Assembly (NCBI RefSeq): GCF_017498505.1
Contig: NZ_CP071798.1
Location: 1,178,001 to 1,242,000, forward strand
Reading direction: 5' to 3'
Length of the DNA: 64,000 bases
From: Sporosarcina sp. Te-1
GTDB lineage: Bacteria > Bacillota > Bacilli > Bacillales_A > Planococcaceae
The position numbers and the translations under genes are program-made. Shown here piece after piece: positions 1 to 12,001 of the stretch. The notes under the pieces were generated by a model that saw only the letters and a program-made list of their open reading frames with translations, was not told the origin of the DNA and searched no databases. Each line of letters opens with the position of its first letter. Position 1 is the stretch's first letter.

Positions 1-2222
1 GTTTCGGGTGAAAGATTATCTTTTAGGAAACGGGTACCCTTTTCAGCAAAGTCTACAGCCATTAGTAAATCCTCATGGGAAAATTGCAACAAGGTGATGT
101 AGTAGAAGGGAGGATAACCGTACTGCTTTCTTGATGCCATTTCCAAACGATAAAACGGTTCATATTGCTGGGCTTTTGATAATTCAATGGCGTAATGCTC
201 CGGGGAATACGTTTGGATGTAAACTTCTCCGGGGAGCTCGTGTCTTCCAGCTCTGCCACTTACTTGTGTCAACAGCTGGAATGTCTTCTCGGCCGCTCGA
301 AAATCAGCCAGGTGCAATGTTGTGTCTGCTGCCAGTACGCCAACGAGCGTGATAGCGGGAAAATCCAATCCCTTTGCAATCATCTGGGTCCCGAGCAGGA
401 TATCCGCTTTCCCTTCACTGAATTGCCGTAACAGCCGTTCGTGGGATCCTTTTTGTCTCGTCGTATCCACATCCATGCGCAAAACTCTCGCTTCTGGAAG
501 TAATCTCGCAATCTCTTCCTCTGCTTTTTGCGTGCCGGTGCCAAAAAAACGGATATGTTCGCTTTGGCATTCCGGGCAATGAAGAGGGACGGGTTCCTCA
601 TGGCCGCAATAATGGCATTTCAAGCATTCGTTAGCCCGATGATATGTCAAGGAAATATCACAGTTTGGACATTGAACGACGGTACCACAGTCCCTGCAAA
701 GGACAAAGGAAGAAAAACCGCGTTTATTTAAAAATAGAACTGTCTGTTCTTTGTTTTCCAAACGCTTTCTCATCGCTTCAGCAAGCGGAACCGAAAACAT
801 CGAACGATTCCCTTCCTTCAATTCCTCCCGCATATCGACGACGTGAACAGTCGGCAAGCTTTGTTTTTTAGCCCGTTCCGAAAGTGTAAGGAGCGTGTAA
901 ACCCCTTTTGCTGCCCTAGCGAATGATTCCAATGATGGGGTTGCGCTCCCTAAAATAACGGGACAATGATGGTACTGTGCTCTCCAGATTGCAACGTCCC
1001 GCGCATGATAACGAGGATTATCCTCCTGCTTATACGTCGATTCATGCTCCTCGTCCAAGATGAGCAGTCCGAGATTTTCAAAGGGAGCAAAAACAGCCGA
1101 ACGCGCACCGACGACGACCTTTACTTCGCCCCGGTGAATCTTTCTCCACTCGTCATATTTTTCTCCTGAAGATAAACCGCTATGCATAACAGCGACCAAT
1201 TCACCAAAACGTTCCTGGAACCGCGCTGTCATTTGCGGGGTCAATGAAATTTCCGGAACGAGGACAATTGCTTCCTTCCCTTGCTGCAGAACATGTTGAA
1301 TTGCACGCAAATAGACTTCCGTTTTACCGCTTCCTGTAATGCCATGTAAGAGGAAGGTTTCAGCTTTTCCGCTATCGTAGGCTTCTGTCACTTTCGCTAA
1401 GGAGTCACGTTGTTCATCAGTTAATGAAATAGGGATTGCACTGTCTTTCAAGCGAGGGGCTGTCGGCTCACGGTAGGTTTCCACGTAATCTTCAGATGCA
1501 GCACCTTTTTCAATGACCGACTTCAACACCGGATTTTGAATACCAGATTGTTGGATAGCAGAAACAGCTTCCATCGTTTGTCCGGCTCGATCAACCATCC
1601 ATCGAAGCAATTCCTTCTGTTTTTTAGCATTCGGATGGATTGTTTCCAGTAAGGCTGTGATTGTCTCTTGATCGGCCATCGTAATGACTCGTGTCTTTTT
1701 CACCTCTGTTTGCTGGCCGATCGCAATATCGACCGAAACAATCCCTTTTTCTGTGTAGGCCTTCAACTTTTTCAGAAGGCTGGCAGAGCCAGCCGCCTGC
1801 TTCAATGGAAGTCTTTTTTTGTTTCCGAGGAATTGCTTGAACTCCTCATCCTGAATTTCTTCAAACCGATGAACCGTGATGAACTTTTCATATTTAGCTC
1901 GCATCGCAGCAGGCAGCATCACCTGCAACGCGTCAATCTCATAGGATAATGTCCTTTCGGAAAGCCATTTAGAAAGCTTTAAAAGCTCTTCTGATAAAAC
2001 CGGTTCCAAATCGATCAATTCGGTAATCGCCTTCAACTTATCAGCAGGAACATCAGTTTCCGCTTTCAAATTCACCACATAACCGAGGACAGCCCTTGGA
2101 CCGAACGGCACTTTGATCCGTGACCCGCATTGAATGACAGCTTCCAAATGCGGAGGTACCGCATAATCAAAAGGCCGATCGATTGGATAGGCTGCAACAT
2201 CAACGATGACCTCAGCGATCAT
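1..2222 (-). CDS. priA: Primosomal protein N' (PriA helicase), 3' end cut by window
   Basis: This is the 3'-to-5' DNA helicase that restarts stalled replication forks. About 740 residues are visible; the C-terminal 60 or so lie beyond base 1. Seen: the Walker A motif GITGSGKT (about 1330-1352), the DEEH box in LILDEEHEST (about 1050-1065), and a zinc-binding block of paired CxxC motifs (about 560-690). The helicase C-terminal half includes GTQMIAKGLDFP. The ATG at 2222 starts MIAEVIVDVA, the usual PriA N-terminus, and overlaps the end of coaBC by 11 bp, so the two are probably translationally coupled. Identification is secure. Confidence 0.97.
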   Translation of the reverse strand, partial: MIAEVIVDVAAYPIDRPFDYAVPPHLEAVIQCGSRIKVPFGPRAVLGYVVNLKAETDVPADKLKAITELIDLEPVLSEELLKLSKWLSERTLSYEIDALQVMLPAAMRAKYEKFITVHRFEEIQDEEFKQFLGNKKRLPLKQAAGSASLLKKLKAYTEKGIVSVDIAIGQQTEVKKTRVITMADQETITALLETIHPNAKKQKELLRWMVDRAGQTMEAVSAIQQSGIQNPVLKSVIEKGAASEDYVETYREPTAPRLKDSAIPISLTDEQRDSLAKVTEAYDSGKAETFLLHGITGSGKTEVYLRAIQHVLQQGKEAIVLVPEISLTPQMTARFQERFGELVAVMHSGLSSGEKYDEWRKIHRGEVKVVVGARSAVFAPFENLGLLILDEEHESTYKQEDNPRYHARDVAIWRAQYHHCPVILGSATPSLESFARAAKGVYTLLTLSERAKKQSLPTVHVVDMREELKEGNRSMFSVPLAEAMRKRLENKEQTVLFLNKRGFSSFVLCRDCGTVVQCPNCDISLTYHRANECLKCHYCGHEEPVPLHCPECQSEHIRFFGTGTQKAEEEIARLLPEARVLRMDVDTTRQKGSHERLLRQFSEGKADILLGTQMIAKGLDFPAITLVGVLAADTTLHLADFRAAEKTFQLLTQVSGRAGRHELPGEVYIQTYSPEHYAIELSKAQQYEPFYRLEMASRKQYGYPPFYYITLLQFSHEDLLMAVDFAEKGTRFLKDNLSPE

Positions 2223-3432
2223 GCAGCATCACTTCTTCCTCTTCTAGGATTGACTCTAATAACCTTCTGGCTAGGGTAGGCTTGGACATCGCTTCAAACG
2301 GCTTATGGGTCCCGTTCTTCGATAGCAGGGCCACGACATTCGTATCGCTTCCAAATCCCCCATTCGGATCTGTCACATCATTTACGATAATATAATCCAA
2401 GTTCTTGTTCTCCAACTTCGATTGTCCATATGCGATCGCATCCACAGTCTCCGCTGCAAACCCAACGAGCAGCTGGCCTTGTTTCCTTTCGCCAAGGGTT
2501 TTGAGGATATCTGTCGTTTTCTCAAGTTCTAACGCCATTTGCTGATCTTTCTTTTTCATCTTCTGCTGTTGGATTTCTACTGGACGATAATCGGCGACTG
2601 CTGCCGACTTGATGACGATATCCGCATCCCCATAATGAGAAAGTACAGCATCCAACATTTCTTGTGCGCTTTCCACATCAATAACCGATACACCATGCGG
2701 TTTCGCTAAACAAACAGGACCCGACACCAGGATCGTTTCAGCTCCTAAGGCAGCCGCTGCCTCCGCCATCGCGTAGCCCATTTTCCCGCTGGAAAAGTTT
2801 GAGACATAGCGGACCGGGTCGATCCGTTCACGTGTCGGACCAGCCGTGACAACCACCTTTTTCCCCTGCAAGGGAAGCGGCTCATCGCTGCAGCTGAAAT
2901 GCTCACCAATCAAGGAAACGATCTTCTCAGGTTCCTCCAATCGACCTTTCCCCACATAGCCGCATGCTAGAAACCCTTCGGAAGGTTCAATGAAGCGATA
3001 CCCATCCTGGTGCAATGTCTCAATATTCCGAAGGACTGCCTTGTTTTCATACATATGGACATTCATCGCCGGGGCGATCCAGACGTCGGCTGTCGTGGCC
3101 AGCAGCGTGGTTGTCACCATGTCATCTGCTATGCCATTCGCGATCTTGCCAATGACGTTAGCTGTAGCAGGCGCGACGACCACTAGATCCGCCCAATCTG
3201 CCAGATCAATATGGGCAATAACTCGGGAATCCTTTTCATCAAAGGTATCGTAAAACACATCATTTCGGGATAGCACTTGGAAGGAAAGCGGCGTTACAAA
3301 TTTCATGGCAGATTCTGTCATAATCACTTTCACATGCGCACCAGCTTGCGTCAGCTTACTAACGAGCGCAACCGCTTTGTATACTGCAATCCCTCCAGTT
3401 ACACAGAGGAGTATGTTTTTATTCAACAACAC
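2212..3432 (-). CDS. coaBC: Bifunctional phosphopantothenoylcysteine decarboxylase / synthetase
   Basis: This enzyme carries out two steps of coenzyme A synthesis: CTP-dependent joining of cysteine to 4'-phosphopantothenate (C-terminal CoaB), then FMN-dependent decarboxylation (N-terminal CoaC). Visible motifs are the flavoprotein start NILLCVTGGIAVYK, VVVAPATANVIGK, the catalytic-cysteine loop FLACGYVGKGRL, and the CoaB signature GPTRERIDPVRYVSNFSSGK. An in-frame ATG exists at 3435 and an upstream start at 3459. The GTG at 3432 lies 7 bases after AAAGGG and gives 406 residues, the usual Bacillus length. It is co-directional with gmk and rpoZ and overlaps priA. Confidence 0.95.
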   Translation of the reverse strand: MLLNKNILLCVTGGIAVYKAVALVSKLTQAGAHVKVIMTESAMKFVTPLSFQVLSRNDVFYDTFDEKDSRVIAHIDLADWADLVVVAPATANVIGKIANGIADDMVTTTLLATTADVWIAPAMNVHMYENKAVLRNIETLHQDGYRFIEPSEGFLACGYVGKGRLEEPEKIVSLIGEHFSCSDEPLPLQGKKVVVTAGPTRERIDPVRYVSNFSSGKMGYAMAEAAAALGAETILVSGPVCLAKPHGVSVIDVESAQEMLDAVLSHYGDADIVIKSAAVADYRPVEIQQQKMKKKDQQMALELEKTTDILKTLGERKQGQLLVGFAAETVDAIAYGQSKLENKNLDYIIVNDVTDPNGGFGSDTNVVALLSKNGTHKPFEAMSKPTLARRLLESILEEEEVMLHDR

Positions 3433-3575
3433 CATTCCACCCTTTCTACATATCGGCAACTTTTATTGATACTGTTGCTTCCTGGGCCCTATAGGTTTGG
3501 CACATGGAGTATACGGAGAACGCTTTCTTACGAATGATTGCCATCTCAGTCTTAAGAATTCGTATAAAAACGACA

Positions 3576-3605
3576 AACTCCCTAAGAAACAATTCTAAGG
3601 GAGCG
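3576..3605 (-). terminator. Hairpin between rpoZ and coaBC
   Basis: CTCCCTAAGAA (3578-3588) pairs imperfectly with TTCTAAGGGAG (3593-3603). On the minus strand the stem is followed by GTTTGTCG and a run of T, so it may be a weak terminator after rpoZ. The 208-bp rpoZ-coaBC gap (3436-3643) holds no ORF that I can support. Confidence 0.4.
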
Positions 3606-3643
3606 TTGCTTGGATTATAAGACTAACCGTTTCAGGTTAAAGA

Positions 3644-3868
3644 TTAGACTTCGTCTTCGTATACGATGGAATCATCCTGTGCCTGAGTGGAAAGGACACC
3701 AGCAGCCACTTCCTCAAGGGCCTTGCCAACATTTTTCTGGGACCGATAGGAGCCGAGAAGCACTTCTCTTGTTTCTTGCATCTCTCTTGCACGCTTTGCT
3801 GCAAGTGTAACGAGCGTATATTTAGAGTCTATTTTCTCTTTCAATGAATCAACTGATGGATATAACAT
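3644..3868 (-). CDS. rpoZ: RNA polymerase omega subunit
   Basis: This is the small omega subunit that helps assemble and stabilise RNA polymerase by clamping the beta' chain. It has 74 residues, starting [20 protein letters not shown], with the conserved [13 protein letters not shown] helix (residues about 20-32). A longer in-frame ORF reaches 3949 but overlaps gmk. The ATG at 3868 is preceded by AAGGGGA and lies 4 bp beyond the gmk stop, so it is the likely start. It ends in the acidic tail common in Bacilli. It forms an operon with gmk. Confidence 0.95.
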   Translation of the reverse strand: MLYPSVDSLKEKIDSKYTLVTLAAKRAREMQETREVLLGSYRSQKNVGKALEEVAAGVLSTQAQDDSIVYEDEV

Positions 3869-3872
3869 GAAT

Positions 3873-4529
<657 letters not shown>

Positions 4530-4597
4530 TCATTCTAGCTTCCCATCTTTAAAGAAAACAGCAGACGTACGTTTAGATGCAATCCAAGCATCCTTAG

Positions 4598-4641
4598 GTT
4601 TAACAACCACGTTATTTGTTAAACAGCATGCTCATATTATA
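4598..4641 (-). promoter_or_regulatory. gmk promoter with 27-bp palindrome just downstream
   Basis: The minus strand has an extended -10 (TGT-TATAAT, TATAAT at 4641-4636) without a clear -35. Directly downstream lies a perfect inverted repeat, GTTTAACAA (4598-4606), 9 bp, TTGTTAAAC (4616-4624). It would overlap the start of the gmk transcript, so it may be a repressor operator or a 5' hairpin. On the plus strand an overlapping extended -10 (TGC-TAAAAT near 4660-4667) probably serves rqcH. Confidence 0.5.
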
Positions 4642-4702
4642 ACATATCTCTTCAATAGAGTGCTAAAATGGGACTAAACGATTTTTGAAAGAGGAATTCA
4701 AC

Positions 4703-6394
4703 ATGGCATTTGACGGTTTATTTACTGCTGCAATCACTTCAGAGCTACAGCAGATTCAAAATGGCAGGATCACAAAGATCCATCAGCCCAACGTGCAGGA
4801 AATCATTTTACAGGTAAGAGCAAATAATCGGAACCATAAATTACTGATTTCCACCCATCCCTCCTATTCCAGAATCCAGTTGACAGAGGAAACGCTCGTC
4901 AACCCTGCGGAACCACCGATGTTTTGCATGGTGCTTCGAAAGCATTTGGAAGGTGGTACGATAACAGCGATCGAACAAGCGGGAACGGATCGCATCATTA
5001 ATCTTTCCATCCGTTCAAAGGATGAAATTGGAGATGAGATGGAACGTATTCTGAGCATTGAGATTATGGGACGCCACAGCAACGTTTTGTTGATCGATCC
5101 CTCGCGGAATATGATCGTGGACAGCATGAAGCACCTGCCTCCTTCTCTGAACAGCTATCGAACGATACTTCCAGGACAGCCTTATATTCCAGCGCCGCCA
5201 CAGGAAAAGACAAATCCATTTTCCTTGACAGGAACGGATATTGACAGCCTGCTCGATTCAATTGAAACAGCTGGAGATCTTGTCAGTACCCTTTCCGGCT
5301 TTTCCAAGCTGAACGCAGAGGAGCTTCTCTACCGATTGCGAACGAATTCGCGAAGCGAAGCGTTTGCCATCTACCAAAACTTCCTCGCTTCGTTTGACGG
5401 AACCGAACCGAAACCCAATTACGTCCTAATCAACGGGAAAATCTCATTTTCGGCAACCCCGTTAACACATGCTGAAACCGATTTGATCTATTTCGAATCA
5501 CTCGGCACGTTATTAGACAAAGTTTATTTCGCTCGAGCTGAGCGAGAACGGGTGAAATCACAAGCTGCCGATTTGGAGCGCTGGCTTGATAATGAAATTG
5601 CCAAGCTTCAATTGAAGATGAAGAAATTGCAAAAGGAACAGGATGCCGCCAGCAAACTGGACACCTTCCAACTCTACGGCGAATTATTGACGGCCAACAT
5701 CTATGCGATTCAAAAAGGAGAAACCGAAGCGACAGTAGATAACTATTATGTGGAGGGCGAAACGGTGACCATCCCGCTGGATCCCAGAAAGTCACCGATT
5801 GAAAATGCGCAACGATATTTTTCGCGATATACAAAAGCAAAAAATGCCCTTGTCATGATTGCAGAGCAATTGGAAAAGGCAAAAGAGGATATCGAATACT
5901 TTGAAATGATCAAACAGCAGGTGGTGCAAGCTTCCACTGAAGATATCGACGAAATACGCGAAGAACTGGCCGAACTCGGATTCATGAGAGCCCGCAAGCT
6001 GAAGAAGAAACAAAAACCGAGAAAACCTTCACCCGAGAAGTATGTATCGACAACGGGTATTGCTATTTCAGTCGGCAAAAATAATAAACAAAATGACTAC
6101 GTCACATTCAAAACGGCATCCCGTGATCATGTTTGGCTCCATACAAAAGACATTCCGGGATCACATGTTGTCATCCATGAAGAGAATCCCGATGAAGAGA
6201 CCATTCGAGAAGCTGCCACACTGGCAGCCTATTTCAGCAAAGCGAGGGAGTCTGCTTCTGTTCCGGTCGACTATACCGAGATTCGTCATGTCAAAAAACC
6301 GAGTGGAGCCAAACCGGGATTTGTCATCTACTTTGAACAAAAAACGATTTTCGTAACACCTGATGAAGATTTGGTGAGGAAACTAAAGAAATAA
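4703..6394 (+). CDS. rqcH: Ribosome quality control protein RqcH (Rqc2/NEMF family)
   Basis: RqcH binds stalled 50S-peptidyl-tRNA complexes and recruits tRNA-Ala to add C-terminal alanine tails that mark the chain for degradation. It was formerly annotated as fibronectin-binding protein FbpA/YloA. The NFACT-N domain comes first and carries the conserved Asp-Arg pair at residues 96-97 (GTDRIINL). Residues about 290-440 are charged coiled coil, and the NFACT-R domain follows (DYVTFKTASRDHVWLHTKDIPGSHVVI). The start MAFDGLFT at 4703 lies 8 bases after AAGAGG; an upstream in-frame start exists at 4685. It is 563 residues, as expected. Its partner YlmH (RqcP2-type) is also in this window. Confidence 0.95.
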   Translation: MAFDGLFTAAITSELQQIQNGRITKIHQPNVQEIILQVRANNRNHKLLISTHPSYSRIQLTEETLVNPAEPPMFCMVLRKHLEGGTITAIEQAGTDRIINLSIRSKDEIGDEMERILSIEIMGRHSNVLLIDPSRNMIVDSMKHLPPSLNSYRTILPGQPYIPAPPQEKTNPFSLTGTDIDSLLDSIETAGDLVSTLSGFSKLNAEELLYRLRTNSRSEAFAIYQNFLASFDGTEPKPNYVLINGKISFSATPLTHAETDLIYFESLGTLLDKVYFARAERERVKSQAADLERWLDNEIAKLQLKMKKLQKEQDAASKLDTFQLYGELLTANIYAIQKGETEATVDNYYVEGETVTIPLDPRKSPIENAQRYFSRYTKAKNALVMIAEQLEKAKEDIEYFEMIKQQVVQASTEDIDEIREELAELGFMRARKLKKKQKPRKPSPEKYVSTTGIAISVGKNNKQNDYVTFKTASRDHVWLHTKDIPGSHVVIHEENPDEETIREAATLAAYFSKARESASVPVDYTEIRHVKKPSGAKPGFVIYFEQKTIFVTPDEDLVRKLKK

Positions 6395-6428
6395 TTGGAG
6401 TCAAGCTGGTACTTGTTACAACGTGATT

Positions 6429-6460
6429 GGGATGGAAGGCGATTTTGCTTCCATCCCTTT
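6429..6460 (+). terminator. Terminator of rqcH
   Basis: A perfect 10-bp stem, GGGATGGAAG (6429-6438) with CTTCCATCCC (6448-6457), is followed by TTT. It lies 35 bp after the rqcH stop. Confidence 0.7.
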
Positions 6461-6539
6461 ACTATGTTCGTCCATATGCTAATGAATTGGTCTCTACCAT
6501 AAGCATGGTACCTACAGTAAAAAAAGAGTGACGACATTG

Positions 6540-6971
6540 TCACTCTAGAATGTTACTTTCACAATCGTTGGGAAGGATATATTGTTTAATTTCTTCCAGT
6601 AAGAATTCCAAATCCTCTGGGTAGGCGTGGCTAATCATTTTCATTTCGGAAATAGACTTCCATTCCGCTTCAGCAATATTATCATCAGGATCATTAATGC
6701 CGCTGCTTTCACCAATTTTGACTACCCTAAAATAATGGATTTTCACCTGAATTCCTTCAATGACTGTTTCTTTTACTCTTAACTTCCCCATAATTTTTAT
6801 ATCGTATCCTGTTTCTTCTTTCACTTCCCTAACACAACACTCTTCCGGAGTTTCCCCTTCTTCAATCCCACCTGAAGGTATAGCCCATTTCTCTGAACCA
6901 AAGGCCTTAACCATTAATATTTCCATTTGGTCATTAATACAAATCCCTGCTGAACCTTTCCAGCTTTTCAT
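6540..6971 (-). CDS. Nudix hydrolase
   Basis: This small hydrolase (143 residues) is of the family that cleaves nucleoside diphosphates linked to another moiety. The Nudix box is complete: GGIEEGETPEECC followed by VREVKEETGYD, at residues about 37-60, with all metal-binding glutamates present. The substrate cannot be told from sequence. The ATG at 6971 follows a strong site, AAGGGGGG. It sits in an AT-richer patch between rqcH and pyrE together with a reductase and a LysR regulator that I do not recognise as part of the conserved block, so it may have been inserted there. Housekeeping or detoxifying roles are both possible. Confidence 0.85.
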   Translation of the reverse strand: MKSWKGSAGICINDQMEILMVKAFGSEKWAIPSGGIEEGETPEECCVREVKEETGYDIKIMGKLRVKETVIEGIQVKIHYFRVVKIGESSGINDPDDNIAEAEWKSISEMKMISHAYPEDLEFLLEEIKQYILPNDCESNILE

Positions 6972-7088
6972 TATCTCAATCCCCCCTTACAAAAGAGAGT
7001 ACCTCGCCGGAATTCTCGCGCCAAGCTTTGGCATTCAAGCTGACTAGGCCTCTCAATCGAATAACTAGTCTCCTATACCGGTTTATGG

Positions 7089-7628
7089 TTATTGTAATTT
7101 TTTTCGAAGTTGTTCAGCCGCAACCAATGCTCGCTTGTCTTCAACAATCTCATCAGGTCTATTTCCTTCACCAAGAATATATCCATCAAACCGAGTCCCA
7201 ATGAAATCAAAGATATACTGGAACTGCTGGATCATTGGTAAGCCTTTGATGCAAGGATTATCTCCACCCACTGCAATAACATATACTCTTTTTTGAGACA
7301 TCTGTTTTTTAAAATCCGGGTATTTTGTGTCTTTTAATGTTTGAGACCATCGATCAATAAAATTCTTCATAATCCCACTCATACTATACCAATAAATTGG
7401 AGTCGAAAAAATAAGAATGTCATGCTGAAGAATCCGATCAATAATTGAGTTGTAATCATCATTGATTTCTGGAAATCCTTCCTCTGCATGACGCTTATCC
7501 ACGATAGGTTCAATCAAGTGATCCTTTAGATAGATTTCTTCTACGGTTAATCCTTGAATGACCTTTCTCGTTAACACTTCTGTATTTCCATTCGGACGGC
7601 TGCCACCGTAAAGAACTGCAATGCTCAT
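7089..7628 (-). CDS. ywqN: NAD(P)H-dependent FMN-containing oxidoreductase (flavodoxin fold, YwqN-like)
   Basis: The protein (179 residues) is a flavodoxin-fold reductase. The N-terminal phosphate-binding loop YGGSRPNGNTE and the FMN-ring loop TPIYWYSMSGIMKNFIDRW (residues about 76-94) are both clear. It probably transfers hydride from NAD(P)H to quinones or other small acceptors; the substrate is unknown. The LysR-type gene immediately divergent repeats the B. subtilis ywqN-ywqM arrangement, so the regulator most likely controls this gene. Confidence 0.8.
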   Translation of the reverse strand: MSIAVLYGGSRPNGNTEVLTRKVIQGLTVEEIYLKDHLIEPIVDKRHAEEGFPEINDDYNSIIDRILQHDILIFSTPIYWYSMSGIMKNFIDRWSQTLKDTKYPDFKKQMSQKRVYVIAVGGDNPCIKGLPMIQQFQYIFDFIGTRFDGYILGEGNRPDEIVEDKRALVAAEQLRKKLQ

Positions 7629-7674
7629 TTTTTATCATCCTTCCAAATTGTTATTATTCAGTACTTCTACGACT

Positions 7675-7728
7675 AGTATATAATTGATATAGAAATCTAT
7701 AAAACGAATTATTTCGATTGAATCAATC
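7675..7728. promoter_or_regulatory. Divergent ywqN / lysR control region with two palindromes
   Basis: Two perfect palindromes lie between the divergent genes: TATAGA-AA-TCTATA (7688-7701) and GATTGA-A-TCAATC (7716-7728). The first fits the loose T-N11-A rule for LysR-type operators. Overlapping -10 sequences are present, TATAAT (7679-7684) on the plus strand and TATACT (7680-7675) on the minus strand. Operator function is inferred. Confidence 0.45.
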
Positions 7729-7758
7729 AAAAATAACGCTTTAGAGAAGGTGAGTTAC

Positions 7759-8673
7759 TTGGAGAACAAACAACTAATTACCTTTAAGGTGGCTTCTGAA
7801 ACTCTGAACTTTACCAAGACGGCTAAAATATTAAACTTTGCCCAATCCAGCATAACTGCGCAAATAAAATCGCTCGAAGCAGAACTTGGCACCCCGTTGT
7901 TTGAGCGTCTAGGAAAGCGTCTAATCTTGACAGAAGCCGGGCGAAAGTTTCAATTGTACGCAGAAAAAATGATAAAACTGAACGAAGAGGCAAAGATGGT
8001 TATTAGGGAAGATAAAGAAATTTCGGGAACCCTAATAATCGGAGCGCAGGAAAGTCAATGCACGTATCGGCTTCCCCCCATACTCCTAGAGTTTAGAAAA
8101 CAATATCCTGACGTCAAAGTCATCTTTAAACCAGCACATTCTGATGAAATTGCCAGAAGAGAGTTACAGGAAGGATTGCTGGATATTGCATTCATAATGG
8201 ATACATCGAAGCCCGGTGATGCATTACGAATAGAATGCCTTATACAAGAAAAAATTAAAATGGTCGTTTCTCCAGATCATCATCTACTTGCAAAATCGCA
8301 GGTAAGTTCAAAAGACCTTGAAAAAGAAACATTTTTACTTACTGAATCAGGTTGCTCCTATCGCACCCTGCTGGAAGATTCTTTTCGCGCAGTAGAAGTG
8401 TATCCTAATACAAAATTCGAATTTGGCAGCATAGAAGCCATTAAACAATGTGTAATAGCAGGCTTGGGAATTGCGGTACTGCCAGAGATGGCAGTGGAGG
8501 CAGACATTCGTTCGGGCAAGATGAAGGAATTGGCATGGATCAATACCCTTTCACCTATTTTCACACAGATTGCATGGCATAAAGATAAATGGATGACTCC
8601 GCCGTTGCAAGCTTTCATTGAAATCACCCATGAAATCTTTAAGACTAAGAGGGATGGTAGTAATGAAATCTAG
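7759..8673 (+). CDS. LysR family transcriptional regulator (YwqM-like)
   Basis: The N-terminal winged helix-turn-helix reads TFKVASETLNFTKTAKILNF followed by AQSSITAQIKSLEAELGTPLFERLGKR. A periplasmic-binding-like effector domain (residues about 90-295) follows. It is about 304 residues, normal for the family. The TTG at 7759 lies 6 bases after GAGAAGGTG; an in-frame GTG at 7750 sits inside that site and is a poorer choice. It is divergent from the FMN reductase, which it probably activates in response to an unknown ligand. No autoregulation evidence beyond the shared palindromes. Confidence 0.88.
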   Translation: MENKQLITFKVASETLNFTKTAKILNFAQSSITAQIKSLEAELGTPLFERLGKRLILTEAGRKFQLYAEKMIKLNEEAKMVIREDKEISGTLIIGAQESQCTYRLPPILLEFRKQYPDVKVIFKPAHSDEIARRELQEGLLDIAFIMDTSKPGDALRIECLIQEKIKMVVSPDHHLLAKSQVSSKDLEKETFLLTESGCSYRTLLEDSFRAVEVYPNTKFEFGSIEAIKQCVIAGLGIAVLPEMAVEADIRSGKMKELAWINTLSPIFTQIAWHKDKWMTPPLQAFIEITHEIFKTKRDGSNEI

Positions 8674-8803
8674 TCTTTCTGTATCGGGAGATCGTAAGGT
8701 TTGGGGATTTCATGTCGTCACCCTATCGAGAAAGATTGAATGACGCGAGATGAGGTATAAAGAATATCAAAAAAGACGGCCAACATGACTATGTCATTCG
8801 ATG

Positions 8804-8846
8804 AAAAAAAGCGTTATGTGCACAAGACGTGACATAACGCTTTTTG
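8804..8846 (-). terminator. Terminator of the pyr operon (bidirectional)
   Basis: AAAAAGCGTTATGT and ACATAACGCTTTTT (8806-8845) form a 14-bp stem with a T-run on both strands. It lies 27 bp after pyrE and also ends transcription coming from the lysR side. The remaining lysR-pyrE gap (8674-8803) holds nothing I recognise. Confidence 0.85.
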
Positions 8847-8872
8847 GTATTTGCTTACGCAGTATTATACTT

Positions 8873-9498
8873 TTACAACAATCCTTCTTTCAGTTTTCCA
8901 TGCCACTTAAGCAATCCATCCATTGATTCATTGCTGATCGCGCCGCTTTCAACTGCAGCTTCCGCAAGGGAACCAAAATTGGTCAAGCTTTTGTATATAA
9001 GTCCCGCTTCTGAAAATGCAGTATCCGCACTCGCCAATTCATATGTAAAGATGGAAACGACGCCAGTCACTTCGACTCCTTCCGACCGGAGAGCCTCCAC
9101 CGCGTTCAGGCTGCTTCCCCCTGTGGAGATCAAATCTTCGATAATGACAGCCTTATCGGATGCACTCGCTTTCCCTTCGATCTGCTTGCTTCTTCCATGT
9201 CCTTTCGCTTTTGAACGGATGTATACCATTGGAAGTCCAAGGATGTCTGCAACCCATGCAGCATGTGGTATGCCAGCTGTTGCTGTCCCGGCTACCAATG
9301 TCGTTTCTGGGAAATGGCTGCGGATTAATTGAGCGAGCCCTTCCGCGATTTGTTTTCGACCTGCTGGATCCGACATCGTCAACCGATTGTCGCAGTAAAT
9401 AGGGGATTGAATGCCTGATGCCCACGTAAAGGGATCGTTCGGGCTTAGTTCAACTGCACCAACATTCAACAAAATTTTCGCAATATCCTTTTGGCTCA

Positions 9499-9499
<1 letters not shown>
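8873..9499 (-). CDS. pyrE: Orotate phosphoribosyltransferase
   Basis: It joins orotate to PRPP, giving OMP, the fifth step of UMP synthesis. The PRPP-binding loop is VIIEDLISTGGSS (residues about 111-123). The start MSQKDIAKILLNVGAVEL at 9499 shares one base with the pyrF stop (TAATG), and a ribosome-binding sequence GGAAAGGACAG lies just upstream; an in-frame extension to 9520 is unlikely. It has 208 residues, as expected. It is the last gene of the pyr operon, and the terminator follows directly. Confidence 0.96.
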
Positions 9500-11896
<2,397 letters not shown>

Positions 11897-12001
11897 AGTA
11901 CCACCTGTTTCTTTCGCATTTTGTACCGTCAAGAATGTTTTCGAATTACTGTCATGCAGCTTGTCATCCATTCTATTTAAAATGTTTGATGATTCCTGCG
12001 A

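Noticed and set aside
4535..4614. A remA remnant upstream of gmk
   Set aside because: The similarity covers only about ten residues, with no start codon and no conserved remA core, so it is not listed as a pseudogene.
8844..9332. A 162-codon ORF antisense to pyrE
   Set aside because: It is a shadow of pyrE, begins inside the pyr terminator and has no ribosome-binding site.
11897..11971. A 25-residue N-terminal extension of pyrK
   Set aside because: The inner ATG at 11896 has a good ribosome-binding site and gives the family length; the extension is better seen as intergenic or a carB scar.
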